Origin: DTU013 sp964490975
Lineage (GTDB): Bacteria; Bacillota; Clostridia; Acetivibrionales; DTU013
Direction of reading: 5' to 3'
Assembly: GCA_964490975.1 (NCBI GenBank)
Contig: CAZBEQ010000008.1
Coordinates: 1-64,000, forward strand
Length of the DNA stretch: 64,000 nt
Below, one piece after another: positions 34,459 through 44,390 of the stretch; within the stretch, counting starts at the first letter, position 1; each line of letters starts with the position of its first letter. Under the pieces are notes generated by a model. That model did no database searches. It was not told the DNA's origin and saw nothing but the letters and a program-made list of their open reading frames with translations. Position numbers and translations under genes: made by a program.

Positions 34459-35991
34459 ATGAGAAACAAATTGGTAGCTTTGATCATACTTGACGGATTC
34501 GGTATAAATAAACGCCCGGAAGGTAATGCCATTGCAGCGGCAAAAAAGCCTAATCTGGACAACCTCATGAATAATTATCCGACTACTGTGGTACATACAA
34601 GCGGGATGGATGTCGGACTCCCGAGAGGCCAGATGGGCAATTCCGAGGTAGGACACACAAATATAGGAGCGGGCAGGATAGTATATCAGGAACTCACAAG
34701 AATCACAAAGTCTATTGAGGATGGTGATTTCTTTGAAAAGCGTGAATTCATAGATGCGATAGAAAACTGCAAAAAGAATGGCTCTAAGCTGCATCTTTAT
34801 GGTTTGCTGTCCGATGGAGGTGTTCACAGCCATAATACTCATCTGTATGCATTGGTGGAAATGGCTAAAAAATATGGACTGAAAGATGTTTTCATCCACT
34901 GCTTCTTTGACGGAAGGGATGTTCCGCCTGATAGCTCGAAGAATTTTGTTAAGGAGCTTGAAGAAAAGCTTGTTGAGATCGGAACGGGTAAGATTGCAAG
35001 TGTCATGGGCAGGTATTATGCGATGGACAGGGACAACCGATGGGAAAGAGTAGTACAGGCTTATAATGCTATGGTGCTTGGACAGGGCTTGACTGCAGAG
35101 TCGGCCTCAGATGCTGTAGCTGAATCCTATGCGCGCCAGGAATTTGATGAATTTGTCAAACCTACTGTTATCATAAAAGGCGGAAAGCCGGTAGCGACTA
35201 TTGGCAAAAATGATTCTATTATTTTCTTCAATTTCAGGCCAGATAGGGCGAGGGAGATAACCAGGACATTCGTTGATCCTGAATTTAACGGATTTGAAAG
35301 ACCTAACAGTTTCTTCCCGCTACACTATGTATGTATGACCCAATATGACAAGACACTTCCAAATGTAACTGTAGCATTTAAACCTGTGGGCCTTACGAAT
35401 ACTTTCGGAGAGTATATCAGCAAGAATGGCTTGAAACAGCTGAGGATAGCTGAAACTGAAAAATATGCACATGTAACATTCTTCTTTAATGGCGGAACGG
35501 AAGCTATGTATGAGGGCGAGGATCGTGCACTGATACCTTCACCGAAGGTCGCGACCTATGACCTTAAGCCTGAAATGAGCGCCTATGAGGTTACAGAGGA
35601 GGTACTCAAAAGGATCGAATCAAAACAATATGATGTGATAGTATTAAACTATGCAAATTGTGATATGGTCGGACATACGGGCTTCTTTGATGCTGCAAAG
35701 GCGGCAGTTGAAGCAATAGATGAATGCCTTGGCAGAGTAATCAAGGCTATAATGGCTCAGGACGGCATTGCACTGATTACAGCCGACCATGGGAATGCCG
35801 AGCAAATGGTTGATTATGATACAGGCGGACCGTTCACGGCGCATACAACAAATGAGGTGCCTCTGATAGGCATCGGTTTAGGTGACAGACAGCTCAAGGA
35901 AGGACGTCTGGCTGATCTGGCTCCTACAATGCTCGAATTGCTGGGCCTCGACAAGCCAGCTGAAATGACAGGTGAATCGCTAATAAGGTAA
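34459..35991 (+). CDS. gpmI: 2,3-bisphosphoglycerate-independent phosphoglycerate mutase
   Basis: 510-residue di-manganese enzyme converting 3- to 2-phosphoglycerate. Alkaline-phosphatase-type metal site: D12 in ILDGFG, phospho-Ser S62 in MGNSEVGHTNIG, DGRDVPP, NFRPDRAREITR, NYANCDMVGHTG and TADHGNAE. ATG after AAGGAGGT. It lies 113 bases after the pgk-tpi fusion with a REP-like hairpin on each side. Confidence 0.97.
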   Translation: MRNKLVALIILDGFGINKRPEGNAIAAAKKPNLDNLMNNYPTTVVHTSGMDVGLPRGQMGNSEVGHTNIGAGRIVYQELTRITKSIEDGDFFEKREFIDAIENCKKNGSKLHLYGLLSDGGVHSHNTHLYALVEMAKKYGLKDVFIHCFFDGRDVPPDSSKNFVKELEEKLVEIGTGKIASVMGRYYAMDRDNRWERVVQAYNAMVLGQGLTAESASDAVAESYARQEFDEFVKPTVIIKGGKPVATIGKNDSIIFFNFRPDRAREITRTFVDPEFNGFERPNSFFPLHYVCMTQYDKTLPNVTVAFKPVGLTNTFGEYISKNGLKQLRIAETEKYAHVTFFFNGGTEAMYEGEDRALIPSPKVATYDLKPEMSAYEVTEEVLKRIESKQYDVIVLNYANCDMVGHTGFFDAAKAAVEAIDECLGRVIKAIMAQDGIALITADHGNAEQMVDYDTGGPFTAHTTNEVPLIGIGLGDRQLKEGRLADLAPTMLELLGLDKPAEMTGESLIR

Positions 35992-35997
35992 TAAATT

Positions 35998-36047
35998 GGG
36001 GACACACCTCTGCTATAGAATCCTACTCCCTGCAGAGGTGTGTCCCC
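35998..36047. repeat. REP-like GGGGACA hairpin element, copy 2
   Basis: Perfect 16-bp inverted repeat: GGGGACACACCTCTGC (35998-36013) and its complement (36032-36047), 18-base loop. Begins seven bases after the gpmI stop. Could also slow transcription, but has no adjacent T-run. Confidence 0.8.
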
Positions 36048-36063
36048 CTTACCGTTTTATTCG

Positions 36064-36110
36064 CGGCGAGCTTCAAATGATAAACTTGTAGCCCGCCGGA
36101 TTTTTATTTT
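36064..36110 (+). terminator. Terminator of the gap-pgk/tpi-gpmI series
   Basis: Arms CGGCGAGCT (36064-36072) and AGCCCGCCG (36090-36098) with one mismatch, followed on the plus strand by ATTTTTATTTT. The tail overlaps the 3' end of the opposite-strand regulator gene. Confidence 0.65.
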
Positions 36111-37708
36111 GAATCTTTTTTGTATTCCAGTATTGTTTTGCCGGTTATTTTCTTAAAGAGCTTGCTAAAATATTTTGGATCTGTGTAACCAACTTTCAAA
36201 CTGACGTCGCTAATTGTCATAGAAGGTATCAATATCAGTTTCTTTGCGTTTTCTATCCTTATAATTGTTTTATAATCGATAAAGCTCATACCTGTTTGCT
36301 TTTTAAATAGCTCGCTCAGATAGGCAGGGCTCAGATGTACATGCCTGGCAACCTGCTCCAGGCTGATATCGCCTGCAAAATTACTTTCGATAACCTTCTT
36401 GGCATTCTCTATGATATTTGTATTATCGACCGGATTCCTGTCATGGAAGAAGTCTAAAATATGCTGCAACAGATCCTTTACATATCCGTCGAGATCGGAT
36501 ATGAACAGTGCACCTTTCAGCCTTTCATAAGGCTGTTCACCTGTAATCGTGGATTCTTGACGGATGAACGGGAGCTGAATATTGAGCATTATGATAATGG
36601 ACTGAATAAATTGCCAATAAAATTCTCTGACAAGCTCCGGTTTGTAGTTAGGAAAACGTAGAGCGGTAAGTGAACTGGTTATGCCTTCTATATATGTTAT
36701 TGCGGTTTGCAGATTTGACAGCCGGATATTCAGTATTATCTTGTTAAGAGTGTCTTCGGACAATGACAGCTTGGGGTTGCCTGACAGGCAGCTGGCTGTA
36801 TACCTTGCCAATGTACCCTGCCCTTTCCAGAACCTGGTCTCCAGTGCTTGTACAGCTTCCGGGAGCAACTTTTGTATCATACATGGAGTATGAGCCATTC
36901 CGCTGACACCGCATGAGATGCTGAAATTAAACTTTCTTTGTAGTATACGGTGGCAGACGTCAAATGCCTTAGCGATGCCGTGCTCTGCTTTTTCATTGAA
37001 TATCAGCGAAACATGCTGGTTTTTATCCTGCTCGAGATGAAATGTGACAGCGCCGGTATATCTCTTCATGGCTCTCTTTATAAGGGCCTTATAGTACTCA
37101 TATATATCGGGTGTGCTGTTGTAACCGGCTTTGTCGTCAGGTGCTGTCAGACAGAGCATAAATGTATTGCTGCCTTCACAAGATATGCCGTATTTCATCA
37201 ATTCACTCTTTATATGATCTACAGTCATGTTATTATGTGATATCAGCTTGTTCAGAAAAGCTTCGCACATGACAGGAAGTGCTCTTTCATACTGTTCCTG
37301 TTTGGTTTCTGTTTCTCTTTTGAGCAACTCCGCATCCTTCAGCTCACAGATCATTCTTTCAAGCACCTGTAGAAGCTCATTCTCATCTATAGGTTTGAGC
37401 AGATAGTCCTTGATACCATATCTCATAGCTGTTTTTGCATATTCAAAATCATTGTAGCCACTGATAACAGCTATTTTTATTCCAGGCAGGACATTCCTTA
37501 TCTCGCTTATCAATTCCAGACCATTAAGCCCGGGCATCATTATATCAGTCAGCAGTATATCAGGCTTATACAGGCGGCAAAGCTCAAGAGCCTCTATTCC
37601 GTTTGCGGCCTCACTGGACAGGACCAGATCAAGTTTGTCAAAAGGTATGACAGATTTGATTGCTGTCCTTACCCATTTTTCATCATCTGCGATAATAAGC
37701 TTGAGCAT
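36104..37708 (-). CDS. AraC-type response regulator (YesN-like)
   Basis: 534 residues: receiver domain (1-125, DDEKW, phospho-acceptor D55 in LLTDIMMPG, K105 in LLKPIDE), a long helical middle region (about 130-430) without a recognised domain, and a C-terminal pair of AraC helix-turn-helices (about 437-534, ISLEQVARHVHLSPAYLSELF and DVSLKVGYTDPKYFSKLFKK). Partner of the YesM-like kinase 12 bases upstream in the same operon. Probably activates the divergent export genes at 39703-45372, but its binding sites were not identified. Confidence 0.93.
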   Translation of the reverse strand: MLKLIIADDEKWVRTAIKSVIPFDKLDLVLSSEAANGIEALELCRLYKPDILLTDIMMPGLNGLELISEIRNVLPGIKIAVISGYNDFEYAKTAMRYGIKDYLLKPIDENELLQVLERMICELKDAELLKRETETKQEQYERALPVMCEAFLNKLISHNNMTVDHIKSELMKYGISCEGSNTFMLCLTAPDDKAGYNSTPDIYEYYKALIKRAMKRYTGAVTFHLEQDKNQHVSLIFNEKAEHGIAKAFDVCHRILQRKFNFSISCGVSGMAHTPCMIQKLLPEAVQALETRFWKGQGTLARYTASCLSGNPKLSLSEDTLNKIILNIRLSNLQTAITYIEGITSSLTALRFPNYKPELVREFYWQFIQSIIIMLNIQLPFIRQESTITGEQPYERLKGALFISDLDGYVKDLLQHILDFFHDRNPVDNTNIIENAKKVIESNFAGDISLEQVARHVHLSPAYLSELFKKQTGMSFIDYKTIIRIENAKKLILIPSMTISDVSLKVGYTDPKYFSKLFKKITGKTILEYKKDSK

Positions 37709-37720
37709 ATTGTCGGCCTC

Positions 37721-39529
37721 CTAGCTTTCTTTTACAGCGGGCAGAGTTATCTCCACCGTTGTGCCGGCAAGCGTCTCTTTGAACCTTAACCCGTACTGCT
37801 CGCCAAAATACAGCTTTATACGGGAATTTACATTCATTACGCCGATGCCGGTCCCGGTACGTACATCTTCACCTATATCCATGCTTTTTTCACTTGCCAG
37901 TGCCCTGTTCAGTTCTTCGAGTTTCTTTGGCGGGATGCCAAGCCCGTCGTCCGATATCAATATTTTAATATTACTTTCAAGAGACAATATTTCCAATTTA
38001 ATAGTGCCTTTCCCCAGCTTCATTTCCAATCCGTGCTTTATGGAGTTTTCTATGAGCGGCTGCAGCGTGAGCTTTAATATTTTGTAATTCATCAATTCCG
38101 GAGGAATGTTATACTGAAGTTCGAATTTATCTTCAAATCTGAAATTCTGTATCGATATATAATTTTCCAGGTGCTGGAACTCATCCTTGACTGAAACCAG
38201 AACCTTTTCACTTATACTATAACGAAAGAGAAGGGACAAGGATTTGGACATTGCAGCGATTTCATGTATGCCATGATAAAGGGCAGCACCGCGAATTGAT
38301 TCCAGTGTATTGTAAAGAAAATGAGGATTGATCTGGTTCTGAAGTGAATTTAGCTCGGCTTCCTTCTGACTGAGCTTTATGCTGCTTATTTTATTGATCA
38401 GGTAGTCAACATCCGAAGTGCTTGATGATGATGAGCTGTTTTTCTTTACCTGCAGCAGGGGTATATGACTTTTGGAATCGGTAAAGCTGTTTTCGTAGTC
38501 AGAGATTACAGCTGTCAGGTCATTTATGGGTCTAAGAAGCCCCAATGTTATTCCCACAAATATAAGAAGCACTAAAATGAATACCAGCAGGGCTGCTGTA
38601 AGCAATGGACTGCGGAGCCACAAACGGCCGGTCACGTTGGATACCGGATTGAGGTCAATAAATGTCCAGTTTAGATTATCATATTTTCTAAAGGTCATAA
38701 AATAGTCAGTGTCCTTGTAGCTGATCTTCTTAAAATCTTCATCAGTGTCTTTAACTGCAGATAGGATGGTTTCGTCAGCTTTAGTGGTCAATTTGCCCGT
38801 TTCAGGGGAATAGAGGATATTGCCATCCTGATCGACAATGATTCTTTCTTCGGGCACTTGTGCAGCATGACCTGAAGTACTGTTTTCGTCGGAGGGCTTC
38901 AAAAAATCTGAAAGGATGCCATAGTTAAAATCTAATAACATAATGGTCTGGGTCTCTTTTCCTGATCCGCTGTTTATCGACTTTGCGGCACTGAGGACTA
39001 TCTTGCTGATGCCTTCCGAATAAAACCTCTGCACAGTGCCAAGCATTATAACAGCGCTGCCATTTGCTGCAACATCCTGGAACCACTTTTGAGAAGAGGG
39101 GCTGCTTATGACTGCTTGTGCTGAATCAGGCCCGAAGGATGATTTTATGCCATTTTCATCAATTATGTATACTGCTGACAGCGCTTTCTGTTGGATGGGT
39201 GAGAAGTTATCATTTATAATAGCGGGCAGATTATTTGCGTCTGCGGCATCTGCCGAATCAGCTGATGTATAAATAGCCGATTTTAAGTCATCAAGACATT
39301 TGCCTATATACTCGTTTTCCAGGGAGATCCTTGAGACTGCAGCTTTGTATGCCATTTCTTCAATGAGTGTGCGCGTATGGATATACATTATTGCAGCTGT
39401 CAGAAAGGTCGGTATTATTACAAGCAGAAAAAAATACATTGTTATCCTGGATTTCAGTCTCATGTAGAGCTTGCTGATACTTTGTGCTTTTTGGGGATTT
39501 TTTCTGTAATGTACAGGGAGTATTTTCAT
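37721..39529 (-). CDS. YesM-like sensor histidine kinase (LytS/His_kinase type)
   Basis: About 602 residues. Helix 1 (about 30-52), large extracytoplasmic Cache-like sensor (about 55-300), helix 2 (about 305-335), HAMP, a Ser-rich linker (KKNSSSSSSTSD), then the His_kinase domain with INPHFLYNTLESIRG (phospho-His) and a GHKL domain with PLIENSIKHGLE, DDGLGIPP and GTGIGVMNV. ATG at 39529 is chosen because GAGGTG lies directly before it; the GTG at 39538 is part of that Shine-Dalgarno sequence. Divergent from the export genes. Confidence 0.93.
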   Translation of the reverse strand: MKILPVHYRKNPQKAQSISKLYMRLKSRITMYFFLLVIIPTFLTAAIMYIHTRTLIEEMAYKAAVSRISLENEYIGKCLDDLKSAIYTSADSADAADANNLPAIINDNFSPIQQKALSAVYIIDENGIKSSFGPDSAQAVISSPSSQKWFQDVAANGSAVIMLGTVQRFYSEGISKIVLSAAKSINSGSGKETQTIMLLDFNYGILSDFLKPSDENSTSGHAAQVPEERIIVDQDGNILYSPETGKLTTKADETILSAVKDTDEDFKKISYKDTDYFMTFRKYDNLNWTFIDLNPVSNVTGRLWLRSPLLTAALLVFILVLLIFVGITLGLLRPINDLTAVISDYENSFTDSKSHIPLLQVKKNSSSSSSTSDVDYLINKISSIKLSQKEAELNSLQNQINPHFLYNTLESIRGAALYHGIHEIAAMSKSLSLLFRYSISEKVLVSVKDEFQHLENYISIQNFRFEDKFELQYNIPPELMNYKILKLTLQPLIENSIKHGLEMKLGKGTIKLEILSLESNIKILISDDGLGIPPKKLEELNRALASEKSMDIGEDVRTGTGIGVMNVNSRIKLYFGEQYGLRFKETLAGTTVEITLPAVKES

Positions 39530-39702
39530 TATGTACACCTCATAGTTATTTTATAAAATCTTCTCGAAAAAAGCAAACAGTATGATTGATATAGTAAAAA
39601 AAAGCACTTTCGTCATAAAAAAAACATCTATATTCATATGTGCCATGATGTTAAAATATAAAAGTAAATTGGACAAATATGATTAATTATCGTGAGGTGT
39701 TG

Positions 39703-40752
39703 ATGTTGAATCTGAACAAAATGTTTCATGGCAGGCGCGGCCTGATGATACGCAGTATTGTGACCATTCTTTTGGCTGCTTTTTTTGCAGCCGCACTCTC
39801 CGGTTGCTATATCTTTCCGAAGGAGGAAGAAGTACTTGCTCCACCGATCAAAGTGCCGGACGAGATTGCATATGAGACAATAGAGGCAAAGAGAGGTACT
39901 ATCGAGAATACGATAAGGTGTACCGCCGGCTTTATTTCTGTCTCACAAAAGGATATCTACTATAAAGACAGGGGTGGAAGGCTGAAGGAAGTATATGCAG
40001 TACTTGGCCAGAGTGTTAAAAAAGGTGATGTGCTGGTCGAAATCGATACGGAAAGCATCGTAAATGATATAAAGCTGCAGGAGATAGAACTGAAGCGTTC
40101 ACAGCTCTTATACGAGGATGCAAAGGCGCGCTATGAGATAGACGGCGGCAGTAAAACGGAACTTGATATGGCAAAGCTCGATTTTGAATCGAACCAGCTG
40201 AGACTCTATAATCTTAAGGATGAACTTCAAAAGTCCAGATTGGTTTCTCCTATTGATGGACAGATCGTGTATGTTGCAAGCACCAAGCTTGGAGATTATG
40301 TAGATGCATATCAGTCGATTGTAAGGGTGGCTAATCCAGCGCAGCTCCAGCTGAGATACTCCCAGGACAAAGTAAACAGCTTCAAGCTTGGTATGAAAGC
40401 TATAGTTAAAATCGACGACAAGGAGTATGAAGCGGAGGTTACAATGACACCTGCTGAAGCGCCTAAGGATGCAGATGAATTAACTAAAAAGTCAGTATAT
40501 CTGAGGGTGGATAATCTCCCTTCAGATGTTAGGATAGGGAGAACTGCGACGATAATCCTGACGCTTGAGAAGCAGGAAAATGTTATAATAATTCCCAAAC
40601 AAGTAATAAATGCTTTTGCTAATAGAAAATTTGTCAACATATTAAAGGACAATATCAGAGAAGAACGGGATATTGTTGTTGGCATACAGAACGATACGGA
40701 GGCCGAAGTTATTGAGGGCCTTGAAGAAGGAGAACTCATCATAATCAGATAA
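39703..40752 (+). CDS. Lipoprotein periplasmic-adaptor-type subunit (membrane fusion protein)
   Basis: About 349 residues. Signal peptide with lipobox AALSGC near residue 35, then the HlyD/MacA pattern: half-barrel-sandwich lipoyl motif (GGRLKEVYAVLGQSVKKGDVL), a short helical hairpin (about 120-175), second lipoyl half (SRLVSPIDGQIVYVASTKLGD) and beta-barrel/C-terminal domain (IPKQVINAF, VVGIQNDTEAEVIEGLEEGE). In a Gram-positive it would couple the FtsX-type permease to extracytoplasmic substrate. RBS GTGAGGTG; the ATG at 39703 or a TTG at 39700 may start it. Regulated with the divergent two-component pair by inference. Confidence 0.85.
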   Translation: MLNLNKMFHGRRGLMIRSIVTILLAAFFAAALSGCYIFPKEEEVLAPPIKVPDEIAYETIEAKRGTIENTIRCTAGFISVSQKDIYYKDRGGRLKEVYAVLGQSVKKGDVLVEIDTESIVNDIKLQEIELKRSQLLYEDAKARYEIDGGSKTELDMAKLDFESNQLRLYNLKDELQKSRLVSPIDGQIVYVASTKLGDYVDAYQSIVRVANPAQLQLRYSQDKVNSFKLGMKAIVKIDDKEYEAEVTMTPAEAPKDADELTKKSVYLRVDNLPSDVRIGRTATIILTLEKQENVIIIPKQVINAFANRKFVNILKDNIREERDIVVGIQNDTEAEVIEGLEEGELIIIR

Positions 40753-40813
40753 GGCTTTGGCGGCGTGTATTTTCCAATGACACCGCAACAGCCCCGGAAT
40801 GGAGGCGCATGGT

Positions 40814-43663
40814 TTGTTCAAAACAGTAATCAGAAGGATGTTCAACAACTTCTGGATGATAATATGCCTGCTCTTGGGATCGATCCTTGCTACGGCTTTG
40901 GTCAGTTGTATCCCTATTTATACAGATGGGATAATGCAGAGAATGCTGACCAAGGAAATAGAGAATTATCAGCTCAATAACGAAAAGTATCCCGGAGTAT
41001 ATCAGGTCACGGTTACGTTGGACTATAATTTCAAGCACGAAGACAGAGTCAACGCACATAACTATTTCAGCAAGGAAATCCTTGCCGAAAAGCTTCCTCA
41101 ACTTGATTTATCTATGCTTTCTGTTTCACAGAGTATTGTAATGGGGAATTTGAAATATCCCATTACGATACAGGAGAAATACGATCAAACAAGTGATTTG
41201 ATGCCGGTTCAGCTCGGAACGCTATCCGAACTTGATGACCACATAAAAATCACAAACGGAAGGATGTATTCCAAAGAAAAGGTTGATGGCGTTATCGAAG
41301 TAATCGCATCGCATCAGGCTATGAAAATGACGGGCCTCCTGCTGGACAAGGAGTATATCCTCCTTGATCCATTTCAGAAGTATACCGAGGCTTGCAGGGT
41401 CAGGGTGGTTGGAGTATACACCTCTAAGGAAGCCAACGATGTATATTGGAATCATGGGTTGGATAAGCACAATATGGAATTAATGATGGACTTCGATTTA
41501 TTTGGCAAAGAGTTTCTTTCAGGAACAAACGGCATGCTTACGGAAGCGCAATGGAATTGCGCATATGATTATCACAAGATATCCCTTGGGAACATTTCTA
41601 AGATTGCACGTATTTACAGCGAACAGGATAAATGGTATTCAAAATATAAAAGCTGTATTGATTTCGAAATGCCGATGGGTCAAATACTCAAGCAGTACAG
41701 TGAGAAAGCCGGTCAATTGCAGAATTTGCTTTGGATCCTTACAATTCCAGTGCTTATCATGCTTATGTTTTATATTTTTATGGTGTCGCAGCTCATTGTC
41801 AGCCATGATGAGAACAGTATTGCGGTATTCAAGAGCAGAGGAGCCAGCAAGGGACAGATATTCTTCAGCTATCTTATAGAAAGCGCTTTGATAGGCGGTG
41901 TAGCATTAATATTAGGACCTTTCCTTGGAATTTCCATTTGCAGCATCCTCGGGTCATCCAATGGTTTTATGGAATTTGTTCAGAGGACTGCATTACCTGT
42001 GGCACTGAATCTCAAAGTATACATATACTCACTGGGAGCAGTGCTTGTAATGATGACCACAATGCTTGCGCCTGTAATTGCCGCATCACGTAAATCGATT
42101 GTCAAGCACAAACAGGAAAAATCACGCTTAAAGAACGCTCCCATATGGAAGAAGTTCTTCCTTGACGTTATATTGCTTGCCATTGCAGGCTATGGGATTT
42201 ACAGATACCAGCAGCAGCAAAAGGTTCTTGAGGTAACCGGCATATCAGCAGACAAACTTCAAATCGATCCGCTTTTATTCCTTACTTCAACAATATTTGT
42301 ACTAGGTGCCGGGCTATTATTCATCAGACTGTATCCATACATGATAAGATTTATATACTGGCTGGGCAGGAAATTCTGGACGCCCGTTCCTTATATATCG
42401 CTTGTACAGGTTGGCAGATCCAGAGGGCAGGAGCAGTTCCTTATGCTGTTCATAATTCTTGCCATATCGACCGGATTGTTCAATGCCAACTCTGCAAGGA
42501 CAGTCAATAAAAATATTGAAGATAAGATCAGCTATTCCATCGGTGCGGACGTACGTCTCAAGGCTGTCTGGAGGGACAATCAGGTTCCCGTGAATCCCGA
42601 CGCTTCGCCGGCGGAAAAGGCTTTAGTCAAACAGCCGCCCTTGCGGTACTTTGAACCCAATTTCTTCAATTATGCAGATTTGCCGGGAGTGGAATCTACA
42701 ACCAAGGTGGAGTATGAGGAAAAAGGTGTTATGCAGACAACTACGGACTTTTGCGAAAATGTCAGCATAATGGGTATCATACCAGATGAGTTTGCCCGGG
42801 TTGCATGGTTCAGAAACGATCTGCTGCCACATCACATAAATGAATACCTTAATCTGATGGTCGATGCGCCTAAGTCGTTCCTTGTTTCAACTAGTCTAAA
42901 GGAAAGGTATAATCTTAGGGAGGGTGATACCATCAATATTTCATGGGCAAATCAGAGTTATCTGGAAGGTGTGATTTATGCCTTTGTCGATTACTGGCCT
43001 ACATATAATCCGAATCCTGTTAAAAGCGGAGTTGAAGCTCCGGGCTTCATTGTAGCCAATTTGAATTATATTCAAAATAAGATGGCATTGCAGCCGTATG
43101 AGGTGTGGATAAAAAAATCTGATGGTGCGACAGATAAAAATATTAATGATAAAATAATAGAGAAGGATTTGGATTTGGTAAAGCTTGAATATACAGACCA
43201 GGAGCTTGTCAAAATGAAAAATGACTCCATGCTTCAGGGAATGAATGGCATGCTGACACTTGGATTCATCGCATCCATGCTTATCAGTCTGTTAGGCTTT
43301 CTGATATACTGGATAATCTCAATACAGGGCAGGGTCCTTCAGTTCGGAATATTGAGGGCTATGGGCATGTCGCTGTCAAAGGTTATCGGCATGCTGGCTT
43401 GTGAGCAGCTGCTTGTGTCAGGTGCTGCGATAATGATAGGTATTGTAATAGGAGGAATAACGGGAGATCTGTTCATACCACTCCTTCAGATCATCTACAG
43501 CTCGGCCAATCAAGTCCCGCCGTTCAAGATAATGGCTAACCGTGCTGACTACATAAAGATCTATGCAGTGATTGGGATCATGATTTCAACAGGATTCCTG
43601 ATACTCTGGAGAATAATCTCAAGGATAAAGATCAATCAGGCAGTCAAGCTTGGAGAGGATTGA
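40814..43663 (+). CDS. Large FtsX/MacB-type ABC permease
   Basis: About 949 residues, roughly twice a MacB permease: N-terminal helix (about 8-32), a large extracytoplasmic domain (about 33-300), three helices with the FtsX core (about 303-425, VFKSRGASKGQIFFSYLIESALIGG in part), further helices near 455-520, a second extracytoplasmic domain (about 545-790) and a C-terminal three-helix FtsX core (about 800-940, FGILRAMGMSLSKVIGMLACEQ in part). TTG at 40814 is preceded by GGAGG at the right distance; an ATG at 40799 is the alternative. Likely exports or extrudes lipids or peptides with the two ATPases downstream. Confidence 0.85.
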   Translation: MFKTVIRRMFNNFWMIICLLLGSILATALVSCIPIYTDGIMQRMLTKEIENYQLNNEKYPGVYQVTVTLDYNFKHEDRVNAHNYFSKEILAEKLPQLDLSMLSVSQSIVMGNLKYPITIQEKYDQTSDLMPVQLGTLSELDDHIKITNGRMYSKEKVDGVIEVIASHQAMKMTGLLLDKEYILLDPFQKYTEACRVRVVGVYTSKEANDVYWNHGLDKHNMELMMDFDLFGKEFLSGTNGMLTEAQWNCAYDYHKISLGNISKIARIYSEQDKWYSKYKSCIDFEMPMGQILKQYSEKAGQLQNLLWILTIPVLIMLMFYIFMVSQLIVSHDENSIAVFKSRGASKGQIFFSYLIESALIGGVALILGPFLGISICSILGSSNGFMEFVQRTALPVALNLKVYIYSLGAVLVMMTTMLAPVIAASRKSIVKHKQEKSRLKNAPIWKKFFLDVILLAIAGYGIYRYQQQQKVLEVTGISADKLQIDPLLFLTSTIFVLGAGLLFIRLYPYMIRFIYWLGRKFWTPVPYISLVQVGRSRGQEQFLMLFIILAISTGLFNANSARTVNKNIEDKISYSIGADVRLKAVWRDNQVPVNPDASPAEKALVKQPPLRYFEPNFFNYADLPGVESTTKVEYEEKGVMQTTTDFCENVSIMGIIPDEFARVAWFRNDLLPHHINEYLNLMVDAPKSFLVSTSLKERYNLREGDTINISWANQSYLEGVIYAFVDYWPTYNPNPVKSGVEAPGFIVANLNYIQNKMALQPYEVWIKKSDGATDKNINDKIIEKDLDLVKLEYTDQELVKMKNDSMLQGMNGMLTLGFIASMLISLLGFLIYWIISIQGRVLQFGILRAMGMSLSKVIGMLACEQLLVSGAAIMIGIVIGGITGDLFIPLLQIIYSSANQVPPFKIMANRADYIKIYAVIGIMISTGFLILWRIISRIKINQAVKLGED

Positions 43664-43709
43664 GCCTAAAACTGGGTTATTTGCTGCAGGACAGCTTTTG
43701 GAGGTATGT

Positions 43710-44390
43710 ATGAGTACAATCATAAAAACAGAAAAGTTGGTAAGAGAATTCAAGTCCGGAAATGCGATTGTCCATGCTTTGAAGGATGTCACCATGGAAA
43801 TAGAAAAGGGAAAACTCACAATACTCAGAGGACGTTCAGGATCAGGAAAAACTACGCTGATCAATCTTCTTGGGGCGCTGGATAAACCGAATTCCGGCAC
43901 TATCAATTTTGACGGAACCGATATAACCCATGCAGGTGAGAAGGTTAAAAATGAGCTGCGCAGAAAACAAATGGGGTTTGTATTTCAATCCGTAGCGCTC
44001 ATTTCAATGATGTCTGCATATGAAAATGTGGAGTTTGGACTCAGAATAGCAGGGGCCGGCTTAAAGGGAAGAAATGAACGAGCCAGGCAATGCCTGTCGA
44101 TGGTGGGACTTGCTAAAAGAATGGATCACAGGCCTCATGAGCTTTCAGGCGGTGAGCAGCAAAGAGTTGCCATTGCAAGGGCAATAGCGCACAGACCGGC
44201 AATTATTTTTGCGGATGAGCCTACGGCAGAACTTGATACCCATATGGGACTCCAGGTGGTCAAGGTGTTCAGGAACCTTGTAGAGCTTGAAGGGCTGACA
44301 GTGGTCATGACTACGCATGACCCAAGCATGATTGATATTGCAGACCATGTACTGACACTGGAGGATGGTGAGATTACTGATGCGAGATAA
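43710..44390 (+). CDS. ABC transporter ATPase (MacB/LolD type)
   Basis: 226 residues. Walker A GRSGSGKTT, Q-loop VFQSVALISMMSAYENV, signature LSGGEQQRVAIARA, Walker B IIFADEPTAELD and H-loop TTHDPSM are intact. ATG at 43710 after GGAGG; a frame starting at 43650 overlaps the permease and is not used. The last bases overlap the next ATPase gene (start at 44380). It probably pairs with that second ATPase on the two-core permease. Confidence 0.92.
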   Translation: MSTIIKTEKLVREFKSGNAIVHALKDVTMEIEKGKLTILRGRSGSGKTTLINLLGALDKPNSGTINFDGTDITHAGEKVKNELRRKQMGFVFQSVALISMMSAYENVEFGLRIAGAGLKGRNERARQCLSMVGLAKRMDHRPHELSGGEQQRVAIARAIAHRPAIIFADEPTAELDTHMGLQVVKVFRNLVELEGLTVVMTTHDPSMIDIADHVLTLEDGEITDAR

